Origin: Oxydemutator sp963693105
GTDB taxonomy: Bacteria; Pseudomonadota; Gammaproteobacteria; Poriferisulfidales; Oxydemutatoraceae
Assembly: GCA_963693105.1 (NCBI GenBank)
Contig: OY843752.1
Coordinates: 1,426,001 to 1,490,000 of the forward strand
Direction of reading: 5' to 3'
Length of the DNA stretch: 64,000 nucleotides
The position numbers and the translations under genes are program-made. The notes beneath the pieces were generated by a model. The model made no database searches. It was not told where the DNA came from and saw only the letters and a list, made by a program, of their open reading frames with translations. Position 1 is the stretch's first letter; each line of letters opens with the position of its first letter. Shown piece by piece: positions 38,688-48,000 of this stretch.

Positions 38688-40004
38688 ATGAAAATGGCTG
38701 AAAAGAATATCCTTCTCAACGATTTCTCCGAGGACTATACCAGCGACGTCCGCAAATACCTCGATGACAACATCAACATCAAGGTATGGATAGGCAGAAA
38801 AAAGAACAAGGTCACGACCCTGCCGCGGGAAGACTTTTACCGCTCCCTGCTGTTCAGGAACAACCGGCTGAAAATCAACTACCGTTACAGGAAGGAGTTT
38901 CTTGAGATTTATCCGGAAGTCAGGAAGCACGCGGACACTTTCCTGAATATGTACTGCCGGCGCCCCGTTCTCTACGGCAGCAACGACGCGATTGACATGA
39001 TGGACGCCTTCCATGTCTATATTCATTTTTTCATTGACCTGCTCAAATCCAACGACATTCACCATGTGTTTTTTGAGATCATCCCGCACCACGCCGACTA
39101 CCTCCTTTATCAGGTCGCCAGGGCGCTGAACATCAAAACCCACATGTTTTACACCGCGCCCGTTTTCGGAAAATCATTTATCACGGATGACATCGAGAAC
39201 ATCGGCTCGCTGGACACCGGCGAGACGGAGATTGAACCCGTCCGGCTGGAAAAAAACTACCGGAAAAAGTATCCCTACATGGACAGAAAAGTCAGGACCA
39301 ATCTGCTGGTCAAACTGATTTCGGCGGCGTTTTTCAGATGGAACCTGAACCTGGTCCTCCACCGGCTGCAGGCTTTGGCGAGAAACGCGAGATTCAAGAG
39401 AAACTACAGGCAATTCCTGGCGACACCGCCGCCTTCCGGGAAATTTGTTTATTTCGCGCTGCACCTTCAACCCGAGCTCAGCACCACCAGCCTGGGCGGC
39501 GTCTTCGTTGACCAGATACTGGCGCTTGAATGTTTGCGGGCGCTGCTGCCGGACGACTGGTTTATCGTCGCCAAGGAAAATCCGCACCAGACCTATCACT
39601 CCCGGGGCCGCCTGTTCTACAGCAGGCTGGAGAAAATACCCAACCTGCGCTACGTCAGCAAAAAGACCGACACCTATGATCTGGTGGAGCAGTGCGAGTT
39701 CGCCGCCACCGTCACCGGCAGCGTCGGCCTGGACGCCCTCCGTTTCGGCAAGCGCGTGTTGATCTTCGGCAACGCGGCCTACAAGGGTTTGCCGGGCGTC
39801 GTCTCCTACCATCGGGATTTGACCCTGGAAGAAATCATGGAGACCCGCTTCTCACATGAAGAATTTGAGCGCGCCTATGCCCGGTTGCTTCACAACACGG
39901 TTGATGTGGTGACCAACATCAATGACAAGCGTCTGATCAAGGACCTTTCCAACGAAAAAAACGGGCGCGCGCTGGCCGGAGTGATTAATGCCCTCGTACG
40001 CTGA
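38688..40004 (+). CDS. Capsule-type polysaccharide biosynthesis protein (KpsC/KpsS-like)
   Basis: A 438-residue cytoplasmic protein. The C-terminal half contains FVYFALHLQPELSTTS, VDQILALECL, WFIVAKENPHQ and a later TGSVGLDALRFGK. These are marks of capsule polysaccharide glycosyltransferases of the KpsC/KpsS type, in which the KExPxQ and TGSxGxEA-like phrases bind the nucleotide sugar. The N-terminal half is less familiar. Starts at 38688 or 38694 are both possible. It probably shares an mRNA with the kinase upstream and the GT-D protein downstream, with which it overlaps by 17 bp. Confidence 0.7.
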   Translation: MKMAEKNILLNDFSEDYTSDVRKYLDDNINIKVWIGRKKNKVTTLPREDFYRSLLFRNNRLKINYRYRKEFLEIYPEVRKHADTFLNMYCRRPVLYGSNDAIDMMDAFHVYIHFFIDLLKSNDIHHVFFEIIPHHADYLLYQVARALNIKTHMFYTAPVFGKSFITDDIENIGSLDTGETEIEPVRLEKNYRKKYPYMDRKVRTNLLVKLISAAFFRWNLNLVLHRLQALARNARFKRNYRQFLATPPPSGKFVYFALHLQPELSTTSLGGVFVDQILALECLRALLPDDWFIVAKENPHQTYHSRGRLFYSRLEKIPNLRYVSKKTDTYDLVEQCEFAATVTGSVGLDALRFGKRVLIFGNAAYKGLPGVVSYHRDLTLEEIMETRFSHEEFERAYARLLHNTVDVVTNINDKRLIKDLSNEKNGRALAGVINALVR

Positions 40005-40812
40005 CCCGGCATCCAGGCATTTGTCCGGGCCTGGAGCGCAGTGGAGAAAAACTCTGCGGTTCAGCGCCAGGAACACAAGGTCGTTCAAGCCTTTGTATCG
40101 CTGTATCAATGAATATTTCTTCCGGTATATACGGGACAGATACCCCGAAGTCCTGACGGAAACACAAACCCTGGAACAAATCCTGACCCGGAAAATCAGT
40201 TTCGCGCGATACGGTGACGGTGAATTCAGGCTGTGCAGGGGCAAATCAATAGCAAGACAGCCGGCAAGTCCGGCAATATCGCGCCGATTGCGGGAAATAC
40301 TGCACAGCGATTACCTGAACTTTGCCGTCGGAGTGCCTCCGTTCCCAGACAAGGCCCGCATCACGGACACGAACATGAGCTCCTATTACAAAAAATTGTA
40401 TTTCCGCGAATGGGAGTCCGTTCATTACATGGCGAACAAAGTCTATTTGTCTTCCTGGGTGTTCTGGCCTTACCACTGCAACCTGCCGCGTGAAGAAGTA
40501 CACGCCCACATCGGTCAAATCCAACGGCTGTGGCAAGGCAGAGACGTGACGTTTGTCTGCAATAGCAGGTTTGAAAAGACCGTGTCCTCTTCGGAAATAT
40601 TCGACAACACGAAATCCCGTTCCTTTGTCCGCGCTCCGGACAAAAACGCATACGGCCAATACGACAATCTGCTCAGGCAATCAGGCGGCTATTCCAAAGA
40701 CAACCTGTTTTTGCTGGCCTGCGGCCCGACCGCGACCATCCTCGCTTATGACCTTTCGGCAAAAGGCTATCAGGCCGTGGATATAGGCAACCTTCTCAAG
40801 CACCTGTTGTGA
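39988..40812 (+). CDS. GT-D-type glycosyltransferase (DUF1792-like)
   Basis: A 274-residue protein with the phrase ISFARYGDGEFRLC (YGDGEF at 75-80). The DxE within it is the metal-binding motif of the GT-D fold first seen in streptococcal adhesin glycosylation. Other fitting parts are YKKLYFREWESVHY and, near the end, LFLLACGPTATILAYDL. It lies among polysaccharide genes and overlaps both neighbours. Acceptor and donor sugars cannot be inferred. Confidence 0.75.
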   Translation: MPSYADPASRHLSGPGAQWRKTLRFSARNTRSFKPLYRCINEYFFRYIRDRYPEVLTETQTLEQILTRKISFARYGDGEFRLCRGKSIARQPASPAISRRLREILHSDYLNFAVGVPPFPDKARITDTNMSSYYKKLYFREWESVHYMANKVYLSSWVFWPYHCNLPREEVHAHIGQIQRLWQGRDVTFVCNSRFEKTVSSSEIFDNTKSRSFVRAPDKNAYGQYDNLLRQSGGYSKDNLFLLACGPTATILAYDLSAKGYQAVDIGNLLKHLL

Positions 40813-41240
40813 GTGTTCTGGTCACCGGTGCCGCGGAATTCATCGGCGCACACCTGATGAAACGCCTGCTTGTCGAAGGAGCAGAAGTTGTCGGTGTGGA
40901 TACGCTTAACGACTACTACGATCCACAACTGAAAAAAGACCGCCTGAAACATCTACGCGCGGCACAGGAAACAAAAAACAGCGGCGTGTCCACTTTTCAC
41001 CGGGCCAACATTGGTGAACGCGCGGTGATGGAAAAATTCTCTCCCGGCGCTTTGACACGGTGTTCGACATGGTCGCCCAGCCCAGTGGGCGCTATTCCCT
41101 GGAAAGCCTCAACGCTTACATCCGCACCAATATAAACGGTTTTCACAACCTGCTGGAAAGATGTCGCACCGGCGATGTCGGACATCTGGTTCACACCTCT
41201 TCCAGCTTGGTTTACGGCGCAAGCAGCAGGGCGCAAAAGA
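40809..41240 (+). pseudogene. Broken NAD-dependent sugar epimerase (UDP-glucuronate 4-epimerase type)
   Basis: The frame starts at GTG 40809, overlapping the previous stop as GTGA, with a short-chain epimerase N-terminus (VTGAAEFIGAHLMKRLL, then VGVDTLNDYYDPQLK). Near 41045-41055 the frame changes: the expected FDTVFDMVAQPSGRYSLE continues one frame over, up to HLVHTSSSLVYGASS. After about 41240 family similarity ends, and the last two thirds, including most of the YxxxK region, are missing. So it is both frameshifted and truncated. The normal TGGAGFIG is also TGAAEFIG here, another sign of decay. Confidence 0.82.
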
Positions 41241-41252
41241 CACAAAGAATTT

Positions 41253-42188
41253 TTATCTTGGGACAATCGACGATACTTTACCCATAATCCACCTTCCCCA
41301 CAAACGGATATATTTCCTCCGCATCTTCTTTTTGACTGCCGAGGCCACTCCTTCTTCATAACCGTAGAACGGCTTGATGGAGAAAACGGAGTGAATCAAT
41401 TGTCTGATTTGCAGAATCTCCTTAATTGAGACGCAGGGAAAATCACGTTGCCACAACAAACGCCTGATAACATCGATCTCCGCTTTAATGTTAAAACGGG
41501 ACAGATGCTTTTGCATGGCTCGGGCACAAGTAATATAACGATCCTTTTTGAGTATCACGCTGTTTTGACTTCCGTGTACACGGTAACGCAAAAGCGGCAT
41601 GGACAGATTCGCCATTTTGGTGAATGGACAGGCATCCACCCAGAACAGATAATCCGTGCCGTACCCGCTGCTTACATCATAAGAAAGGGAATTTTGCCGA
41701 ACAATTGCGGTCCGCATCATCACCGTTGGATTGCTTATCGCCGGCGCCAACAAAAGATAGGATTTAATGTCCAGATCCCGCAGCAGCGGACGCGACACTT
41801 TCTTTTGTCCGCCAAATAGCGTCATCGCCGTTCCGACGATTCCGATGTCGGGGTTTTTGTCCAGAAACCGGCTCTGGATACACAGCCTTTCCTTTTCTGA
41901 GATATCGTCGGCGTCCATCAATGCAAGGTATTCCCCCCGCGCTTCCTGCAAAAGACGGTTTCCGCAATAACTCAGCCCGCAATTACTCCTGTTTCTGATT
42001 ATCCGGATGCAGGAATATCTGTCTGCATAATCCTGAATCACTTCCAGACTGCGGTCTGTGGAACCGTCATCCAGAACGAGGAACTCAAAGTCGGTAAAGG
42101 TCTGTTGCAAAATGCTGTCCATCGCTTCCGGCAGATACGGCAAGGCGTTGTAAACCGCCATGAGAACACTGACTTTAGGTCGGGACAT
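41253..42188 (-). CDS. Family 2 glycosyltransferase
   Basis: A 311-residue GT-A enzyme. The N-terminus has VSVLMAVYNALPYLPEAMDS, with the nucleotide-binding DDGSTD at 40-45 and the metal-binding DAD at 92-94. A C-terminal helical part likely contacts the membrane. It is the only minus-strand gene in this glycan region and points into the broken epimerase, which suggests the region has been rearranged. Sugar specificity unknown. Confidence 0.87.
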   Translation of the reverse strand: MSRPKVSVLMAVYNALPYLPEAMDSILQQTFTDFEFLVLDDGSTDRSLEVIQDYADRYSCIRIIRNRSNCGLSYCGNRLLQEARGEYLALMDADDISEKERLCIQSRFLDKNPDIGIVGTAMTLFGGQKKVSRPLLRDLDIKSYLLLAPAISNPTVMMRTAIVRQNSLSYDVSSGYGTDYLFWVDACPFTKMANLSMPLLRYRVHGSQNSVILKKDRYITCARAMQKHLSRFNIKAEIDVIRRLLWQRDFPCVSIKEILQIRQLIHSVFSIKPFYGYEEGVASAVKKKMRRKYIRLWGRWIMGKVSSIVPR

Positions 42189-42704
42189 TGTTACAAAGAT
42201 ACAGTTTTGGGGGCCAAAATATCACCTGCTGTTTGCCACAAGGACAAACAACTCCTCAAATGAACCTGCCAGACAGTTGTTGAGAAAAAAACAATGCAAA
42301 AAGTTTAGTGCAGCAAAGCCCCGCATTGTCACCAAAGCCTGACAACCAGACATTCAGCGGCATCTTGAGGAGGCAGTGAAAAGATACTCACACTAGTTCA
42401 TCTGTTGATGGTGGAATACAACTTTAATAATACCTGAACCCTGCTAGTATTGCAATTGTAGGCTTGACTTTTGTTTCCCTATATTTTATAAATTTCGATT
42501 CTAGGATGTGAAGGACATTATCTGCGAATTGTTGGTAAGAGTAATCAAAAAAAGTAGCACACTCTAAAGATTAGTTCATCAACTTTAGTCACATTGAATC
42601 TCTACAAAAACTTCAAGCACTGGTGTAGATTAAGCGCGATTAGAAAACACCGGGCGCCTTTATCTGGCCGGGCCACCATGGTGGAGGGTCGAAGCTGCAA
42701 CCCC
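42189..42704 (+). promoter_or_regulatory. AT-rich gap with a good sigma-70 promoter
   Basis: This 516-bp stretch has no convincing gene. TTGACT (42464-42469) and TATAAA (42487-42492) are separated by exactly 17 bp and point to the next two genes. Transcription would start near 42499, leaving a leader of about 200 nt. I see no clear riboswitch fold. The composition is far more AT-rich than the core genome. Confidence 0.55.
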
Positions 42705-43583
42705 ATGCGCTATGATTGCTTTATTATTTGGGGAAACGGACTAATACACATTCCTGAAATCGTAAGCATCATCAGGGACAGCGGAAAGTACAATATCATC
42801 AGAATAATAAAAAAAGATATTAACAACATGTCCAGGTTTATCAAAAAAGTTTATGCTTGTGACACCGTCCCGTGGAAGCACTTGCGCTCCAAATCAAGAT
42901 ATCTTCTCGACAGCCCGAAAGAATGTGTATTTATATTAGTTGAAAACAAAAATCCGAGAGAAATATATATCGGCGAATCGAAGTTTTGTCACATTCAATG
43001 TGAAAACATTAATGAAACAAAGAATACTATCCGGAGCCTGTACAATCCGAAGTTCAAGGACCCGAAAAAAGTAATCTTGCCACTACCACCGGGGGTTTCA
43101 CACGATCATTGCATTCATGCCAGTGATTATGAATCACAAGTTGAACATCTTTTAAGAGTTTTCCAGATTGAATCCCTGGACTTTTACAGAAGGAACAAGG
43201 AGTTTGCCTATTATATTCCATGGCATATCCAAGTGAGCTACCGTGGAATATCTGATATCGAGGTCGATCTTGATCTGATTTATGCCAATATAAACAAAAG
43301 CATACAAAAGTTGGAAGATACGCCGCATTACCGGTATGTGTCGGGCCACAAAAAACCGTATATCGATTATTTCAACAAAAATTTTGGCACAATGCTTCAG
43401 GAAGACCATTTTCCACAGGCGTTCGACTGTTTAATCGCCAGTTTTGATGAAAACTATCGTAGAGACGATGGCAAGAAATCTCTTCCCATAATAAATTCCA
43501 ATAACGTTATTCTGGATGGAGTCCATCGGTGCGCCATACTGAAATGGCGCGGCAAGAAGAAAATAAAATGTCTTCAAATCTGA
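42705..43583 (+). CDS. Glycan-cluster protein with ParB-like C-terminus
   Basis: About 292 residues from ATG 42705; the frame is open from a TTG at 42594, so 42678 or 42594 could also be starts and no ribosome site decides. Residues 1-120 resemble a family found beside polysaccharide genes (YDCFIIWGNGLIHIPE, IIRIIKKDI, VPWKHLRSKSRYLL). The C-terminus ends with NNVILDGVHRCAILKWRG, similar to the DGxHR nucleotide-binding loop of ParB/sulfiredoxin-fold proteins. Its function is not known. It overlaps the next gene by 16 bp, so the two are coupled. Confidence 0.6.
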   Translation: MRYDCFIIWGNGLIHIPEIVSIIRDSGKYNIIRIIKKDINNMSRFIKKVYACDTVPWKHLRSKSRYLLDSPKECVFILVENKNPREIYIGESKFCHIQCENINETKNTIRSLYNPKFKDPKKVILPLPPGVSHDHCIHASDYESQVEHLLRVFQIESLDFYRRNKEFAYYIPWHIQVSYRGISDIEVDLDLIYANINKSIQKLEDTPHYRYVSGHKKPYIDYFNKNFGTMLQEDHFPQAFDCLIASFDENYRRDDGKKSLPIINSNNVILDGVHRCAILKWRGKKKIKCLQI

Positions 43584-45010
43584 TCGACCTTCAAGAATTT
43601 TTTATGAATCTGAATGGGGTTGAAGAGTATTGCATATTGAAAATACCGGAACATTTCCCGAATTATCGTGAACACAGCGATTTGGACATTCTTTGCAAAG
43701 ACCGCGTGCGCATGATGGATTACACCACTTTGTTCCTTAAACAATATAACAACATCGACGTCAAGATCCATTACCCGGAGAATGGAAAACATCTGCACGT
43801 TGATGTTTACCGAAAAGGAAAATCCCTGAACTTCAAGTTTGATTTTATCGATTCGTTTTCAATTTACAAAAAAAGCACACTAAACCCGGGGTTTGAAGAG
43901 TCTGTTTTCAACGGCAAAAGAATCAGAAAAAATGTTTGTGTTCCGAGCATACCGCACGAGATGCTTATTCGCATGCTGGAGTACATCGAATACAAAGATA
44001 CAAGACCGGACAAAGCAAAGCACCTATCCTATGTTCAGGAAAATCAGAAATACAGCGCAGAATTCAATCGCCTTTGGAATCTTTTTGTGACAGACAACGA
44101 TAAAAAAAGGAATGCGGCAAAACCCGAACCAATTGTCATTGTCAGCCTTGCCGGTGGACTTGGCAACCAAATGTTTCAATATGCCGCCGCCCTTGCGCTG
44201 GGACAGCAGTGGCAGTGCACTGTTAAAGTGGATATTCGTCACTATAATTATTCCGACAACCGCACATACCAACTGGACCGATATAAACTCGCGCCGACCA
44301 TGGCCGATATGGAAGAACTGGCGCTGTTTGAAACCCTTTCTGCTTCCTGGCAGAATCGATTGCATCGCTTTATTCCCCGATATAAACCAACTTATACCAT
44401 CTACCACCAACCAGGTTTTGATTATGACCCCAATCTCATAAAACTTCGTCCACCGCTGCTTTTACGAAGTGGATATTTTCAAAGTGAGAAATTTTTTCTC
44501 TCTTGCGAGCAAACAATACGTGCCGCTTTTCAATTGAAACATCCGCTTGCCCTGCAAGAGCAGATGCATTGGAAAGCGATTAAAGCCGCCCGCTGGCCCG
44601 TGGCGTTGCATGTCAGACGCGGCGATTATCTGCGGCCGGACCAAAAAGCACTGCATCCTGTATGCACACGCGCTTATTATCAGAAAGCAATCGACATCAC
44701 CAACAACTTGAGCGGGCAAAAAGCAACCTACTTTGTTTTTTCCGATGATATTGTCGCGGCACGCTCCATTCTGTCATTCATTCCCGATGCAACTTTTGTA
44801 ACCCCCCATCAGGATAAACCACAGGTGGATATGGCCCTTATGGCAGCCTGCCGGGATATGATCATTGCCAATTCCAGTTTCAGTTGGTGGGGAGCGTGGC
44901 TCAATTCGCATCCCGACAAACATGTAATCGCTCCCCGTCTATGGTTCCAGAGAGAGAGGCACATTGACACTCGTGATTTGATTCCACCGCAATGGACCTC
45001 TCTCGAATAG
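43568..45010 (+). CDS. Fusion of nucleotidyltransferase-like domain and family 11 fucosyltransferase
   Basis: A 480-residue protein. Residues 1 to about 175 contain YREHSDLDIL (D38, D40), an acidic pair like that of nucleotidyltransferase-fold proteins, though a full active site is not evident. From about residue 188 the sequence is a typical GT11 alpha-1,2-fucosyltransferase: SLAGGLGNQMFQYAAALALG, the donor motif HVRRGDYL (about 348), FVFSDD and SSFSWWGAW. It should add fucose from GDP-fucose to a surface glycan. GDP-fucose synthesis genes are not in the window. Start chosen at ATG 43568 over an earlier in-frame start because it follows the upstream gene's end. Confidence 0.85.
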   Translation: MSSNLIDLQEFFMNLNGVEEYCILKIPEHFPNYREHSDLDILCKDRVRMMDYTTLFLKQYNNIDVKIHYPENGKHLHVDVYRKGKSLNFKFDFIDSFSIYKKSTLNPGFEESVFNGKRIRKNVCVPSIPHEMLIRMLEYIEYKDTRPDKAKHLSYVQENQKYSAEFNRLWNLFVTDNDKKRNAAKPEPIVIVSLAGGLGNQMFQYAAALALGQQWQCTVKVDIRHYNYSDNRTYQLDRYKLAPTMADMEELALFETLSASWQNRLHRFIPRYKPTYTIYHQPGFDYDPNLIKLRPPLLLRSGYFQSEKFFLSCEQTIRAAFQLKHPLALQEQMHWKAIKAARWPVALHVRRGDYLRPDQKALHPVCTRAYYQKAIDITNNLSGQKATYFVFSDDIVAARSILSFIPDATFVTPHQDKPQVDMALMAACRDMIIANSSFSWWGAWLNSHPDKHVIAPRLWFQRERHIDTRDLIPPQWTSLE

Positions 45011-45017
45011 AGGTCCA
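44993..45017. terminator. Hairpin between convergent genes
   Basis: TGGACCTCT (44993-45001) and AGAGGTCCA (45009-45017) form a perfect 9-bp stem with a 7-base loop. It spans the end of the fucosyltransferase gene and lies before the end of the giant repeat gene on the other strand, so it could serve both. No T-run follows, so intrinsic termination is uncertain. Confidence 0.4.
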
Positions 45018-45043
45018 GTTGCTGTCAGACAAGCGGGCGCCAA

Positions 45044-48000
45044 TCAGCGATACTCGTACGGCCCTTCCAGAAACACTTTCACGTTCACTTGTATGCCGTG
45101 GACGAAAGTCGCCATATTCAGTACCCATACTTTCTCGTCAATGTCGTTGGTCGCCAGCACGATTTTTCCGAAGAAAGCCCTGCGGTCGCCGGTCGGCGCC
45201 ACGGCGATGTTGAAACTGGTTGATTCGCCCGGCGCCACCTCGAACGAGGACGGCATGTCGCTGCTGTAGCCCAGACCGCTCAGCAAGGCGGCGCTGACCT
45301 TCAGCACGTAGGTGCCGGTATTGCGCACCGTCACGGTCTTCGTCGCCGCCCCGTGCACCACCGACAACCGTTTGACCGCGCCGTCCTGCAATGTCACCAC
45401 GCTTCCCGACACAACCCGGTACCTCACCGTCTCGGTCGGCGTCGCGCTTCCCGACGGCGACATGACGGTTTCCGTTGTCGCCATCGCCTCGATGACTCTG
45501 CCGAAATTAAGCGTCGCACTCGACTCCACCAGATTGCCGTCGGCCATGACTTCAATCTCGGATTCAATGCCCGTGCCTTCCAGCGACAGGCTCCAGGTGC
45601 TTTCATCGTAGTCGTCGTTGAGGATGGTCAGCGCTCCCCTGTAAGGTGTCGTGGCGCTGTCCGGCGGCGCAAAACGCAGCATCCATGTGCCGCTGGAGCC
45701 GGGCGCGATACTCCGGATGCCGGTGTCGGCGAGGCTGTAACCGACGCCGGTCGCGCTGATGGAGCGAATATTCAGTTCCCGGGTGGCTGCATTGCGGATG
45801 ACCACCGCCGCAGTTCCGACCATGCTCACCGGCACCCGGCCGCTGTCGAACACTCCGCCGGATTCGTACGCGACACCGCCCACCTCGACCTCGATCTCGG
45901 GCTCGACATTGTCGATTCTCAGCCGTATCGGAAACGGATTGATGATGTCGTTGCTGTCCACCTGAATGAGGCCGGTATGAACACCGCGCACATCGGACTG
46001 GAAGATCAGCCCGTTGGTGTAAATTGTGGCATTGCCGGGCGCAATCGTCCTGCGCCTGCTCAGGCCGAGGCCCGGCAAATCGGCCTCCAACTTGAAACCC
46101 GTGCCGCTTACGGTAAGGTCATTGACTTCCAGCGGCGCGTTGCCCAGATTCTGCAGAACCAGCGAAATACGGAACCTCTCTCTTACGCCGATACTGGCGA
46201 TAAAATCATAATCTTCGCTGCTGCCGTACCCGAAAAACTGCCCGCCGATGATCATGATGGGAGTCATCAGCGGCCCGATTCCGTAGCCCGTCAAGCCCAG
46301 GGTCTTTTCCGGAGAATGCGGATCATCGCTGACGATTGTCAGCACACCGGTGGAAATTTCGACCGCCTCGTGTGGCGAGAAATACAGCGTGTAGGTGGCC
46401 GAACTGCCCGGATTGACAACCCGGGCGCCATCGCTGACATCGTAGTCGTCACCCGCCACCGAGACGGATTCAAGCACCAGAATTGCGTTGCCGTGGTTGC
46501 CGACCGTCAATACGGCATTCACCCGGGTGCTGACTGTCACCCCGCCGAAATCGTAAATGCCGGCGCCCCGTTCAAAACCCGGCCCCGTTACCTCGATGGC
46601 GATTTCAGGGCCGCCGCTGACTCCAATCAGACTCAGCGTCCAGTCGCCTTCGTCCGCGTCGTCGCTGGCAATCGTCAGCGTTCCGCGATAGGTCGTGCCG
46701 TACGCCTGCGCGGCAAGACGCACCAGCCATGCGGCGGACGAGTTCATCGGGATGACCCGGGAGCCGCCGTTGACCACGCTGTAACCGACACCGGCCGCTG
46801 AAACCGACTCGATGTTGAGATCCGAGTTGCCTTCGTTGCGAACCCGCACCGTCACGGTCTCCGACGTGCCCGGCAGCACCCCGCCGAAATTATAGACGCC
46901 GACGCCCGATTCATAATTCACAGCGCCCGCTTCAACGGCGATCTCGGGGCCGATTCCGAATCCTCGCAGGGACAGCACCCGAACCGGCATGACATAGTCG
47001 TTGCCGGTGATCGTCAACGTTCCGGTGTCCGGCGTGATTTTTCCCGGCGGTGAAAAATGCACCAACCACGTGCCGGAGGAAGCGGCGGCTATCGTCCGGC
47101 TGTCGCCGCCGCCAAGGCGGTAACCGGCGCCGGTGACTCCGGCGGCGGCTTCAAGAGCCTTGCTGCCTTCGTTGTGAACCGTCACCTCCAGGGTTTGCGT
47201 CGTGCCCTCCCACACTCCGCCGAAATCGTAATCGGCGATATCCGGCGCAACAACCATCACCGGCCCGACCGCCCTGCTTTCCAGCGCCAGCGTCCAGCGG
47301 CCCTCGTCCACATCGTCACTGACTATCGTCAACATTCCGCTGTACGTCGCGACACTTTCGCGCGGTTTGAAAACCAGCGCCCATGAGACGGAAGCACCGG
47401 CCGCAATCGTGCGCGTGGCCGCATCGGCGAGGTGGTAACCGGCGCCGGTGACCTCGACGGCCTCGATGTGAAGATCCGTGGTGCCCACATTCATGACCGT
47501 CACGGTTGCGGTCGCCTCCGTGCCCAGCACCACCTCCTCAATGCCGTAACTGCCGACACCCGACTCGAACTCAACGCCCTCCACCCGGACGGCGATATCA
47601 GGCCCGATACTGACGCCCGTCAGCGGCAGCATCCAGTCGCCCTCATCCGAATCGTCATTGGCGATGGTCAGTGCCCCATGGTAGGTCGCCGAAAGAACCG
47701 GCGGTTGAAAATACACCAGCCACGTGGCGGAGGAGCCGACCGCGATGTCGCGGAGGCCGCGGCTGGCCAGGCTGTAGCCGGCGCCGGTCACTTCAACGGA
47801 CTCGATATCAAGACCCAAATTGCCCTCGTTGCGAACCGTCACCGCCACGGTTTCCGACGTGCCCGACAGCACCTCGCCGAAATGATAAACGCCGGCGCCT
47901 GATTCATAATCCGCGCCGTTCATCTGAACGGCAATCTCGGGGCCGAGCCCGGTTCCTTCCAGGCGCACCTGCCTCAGCCGCTCGTCAAAATCGTTGCTGG

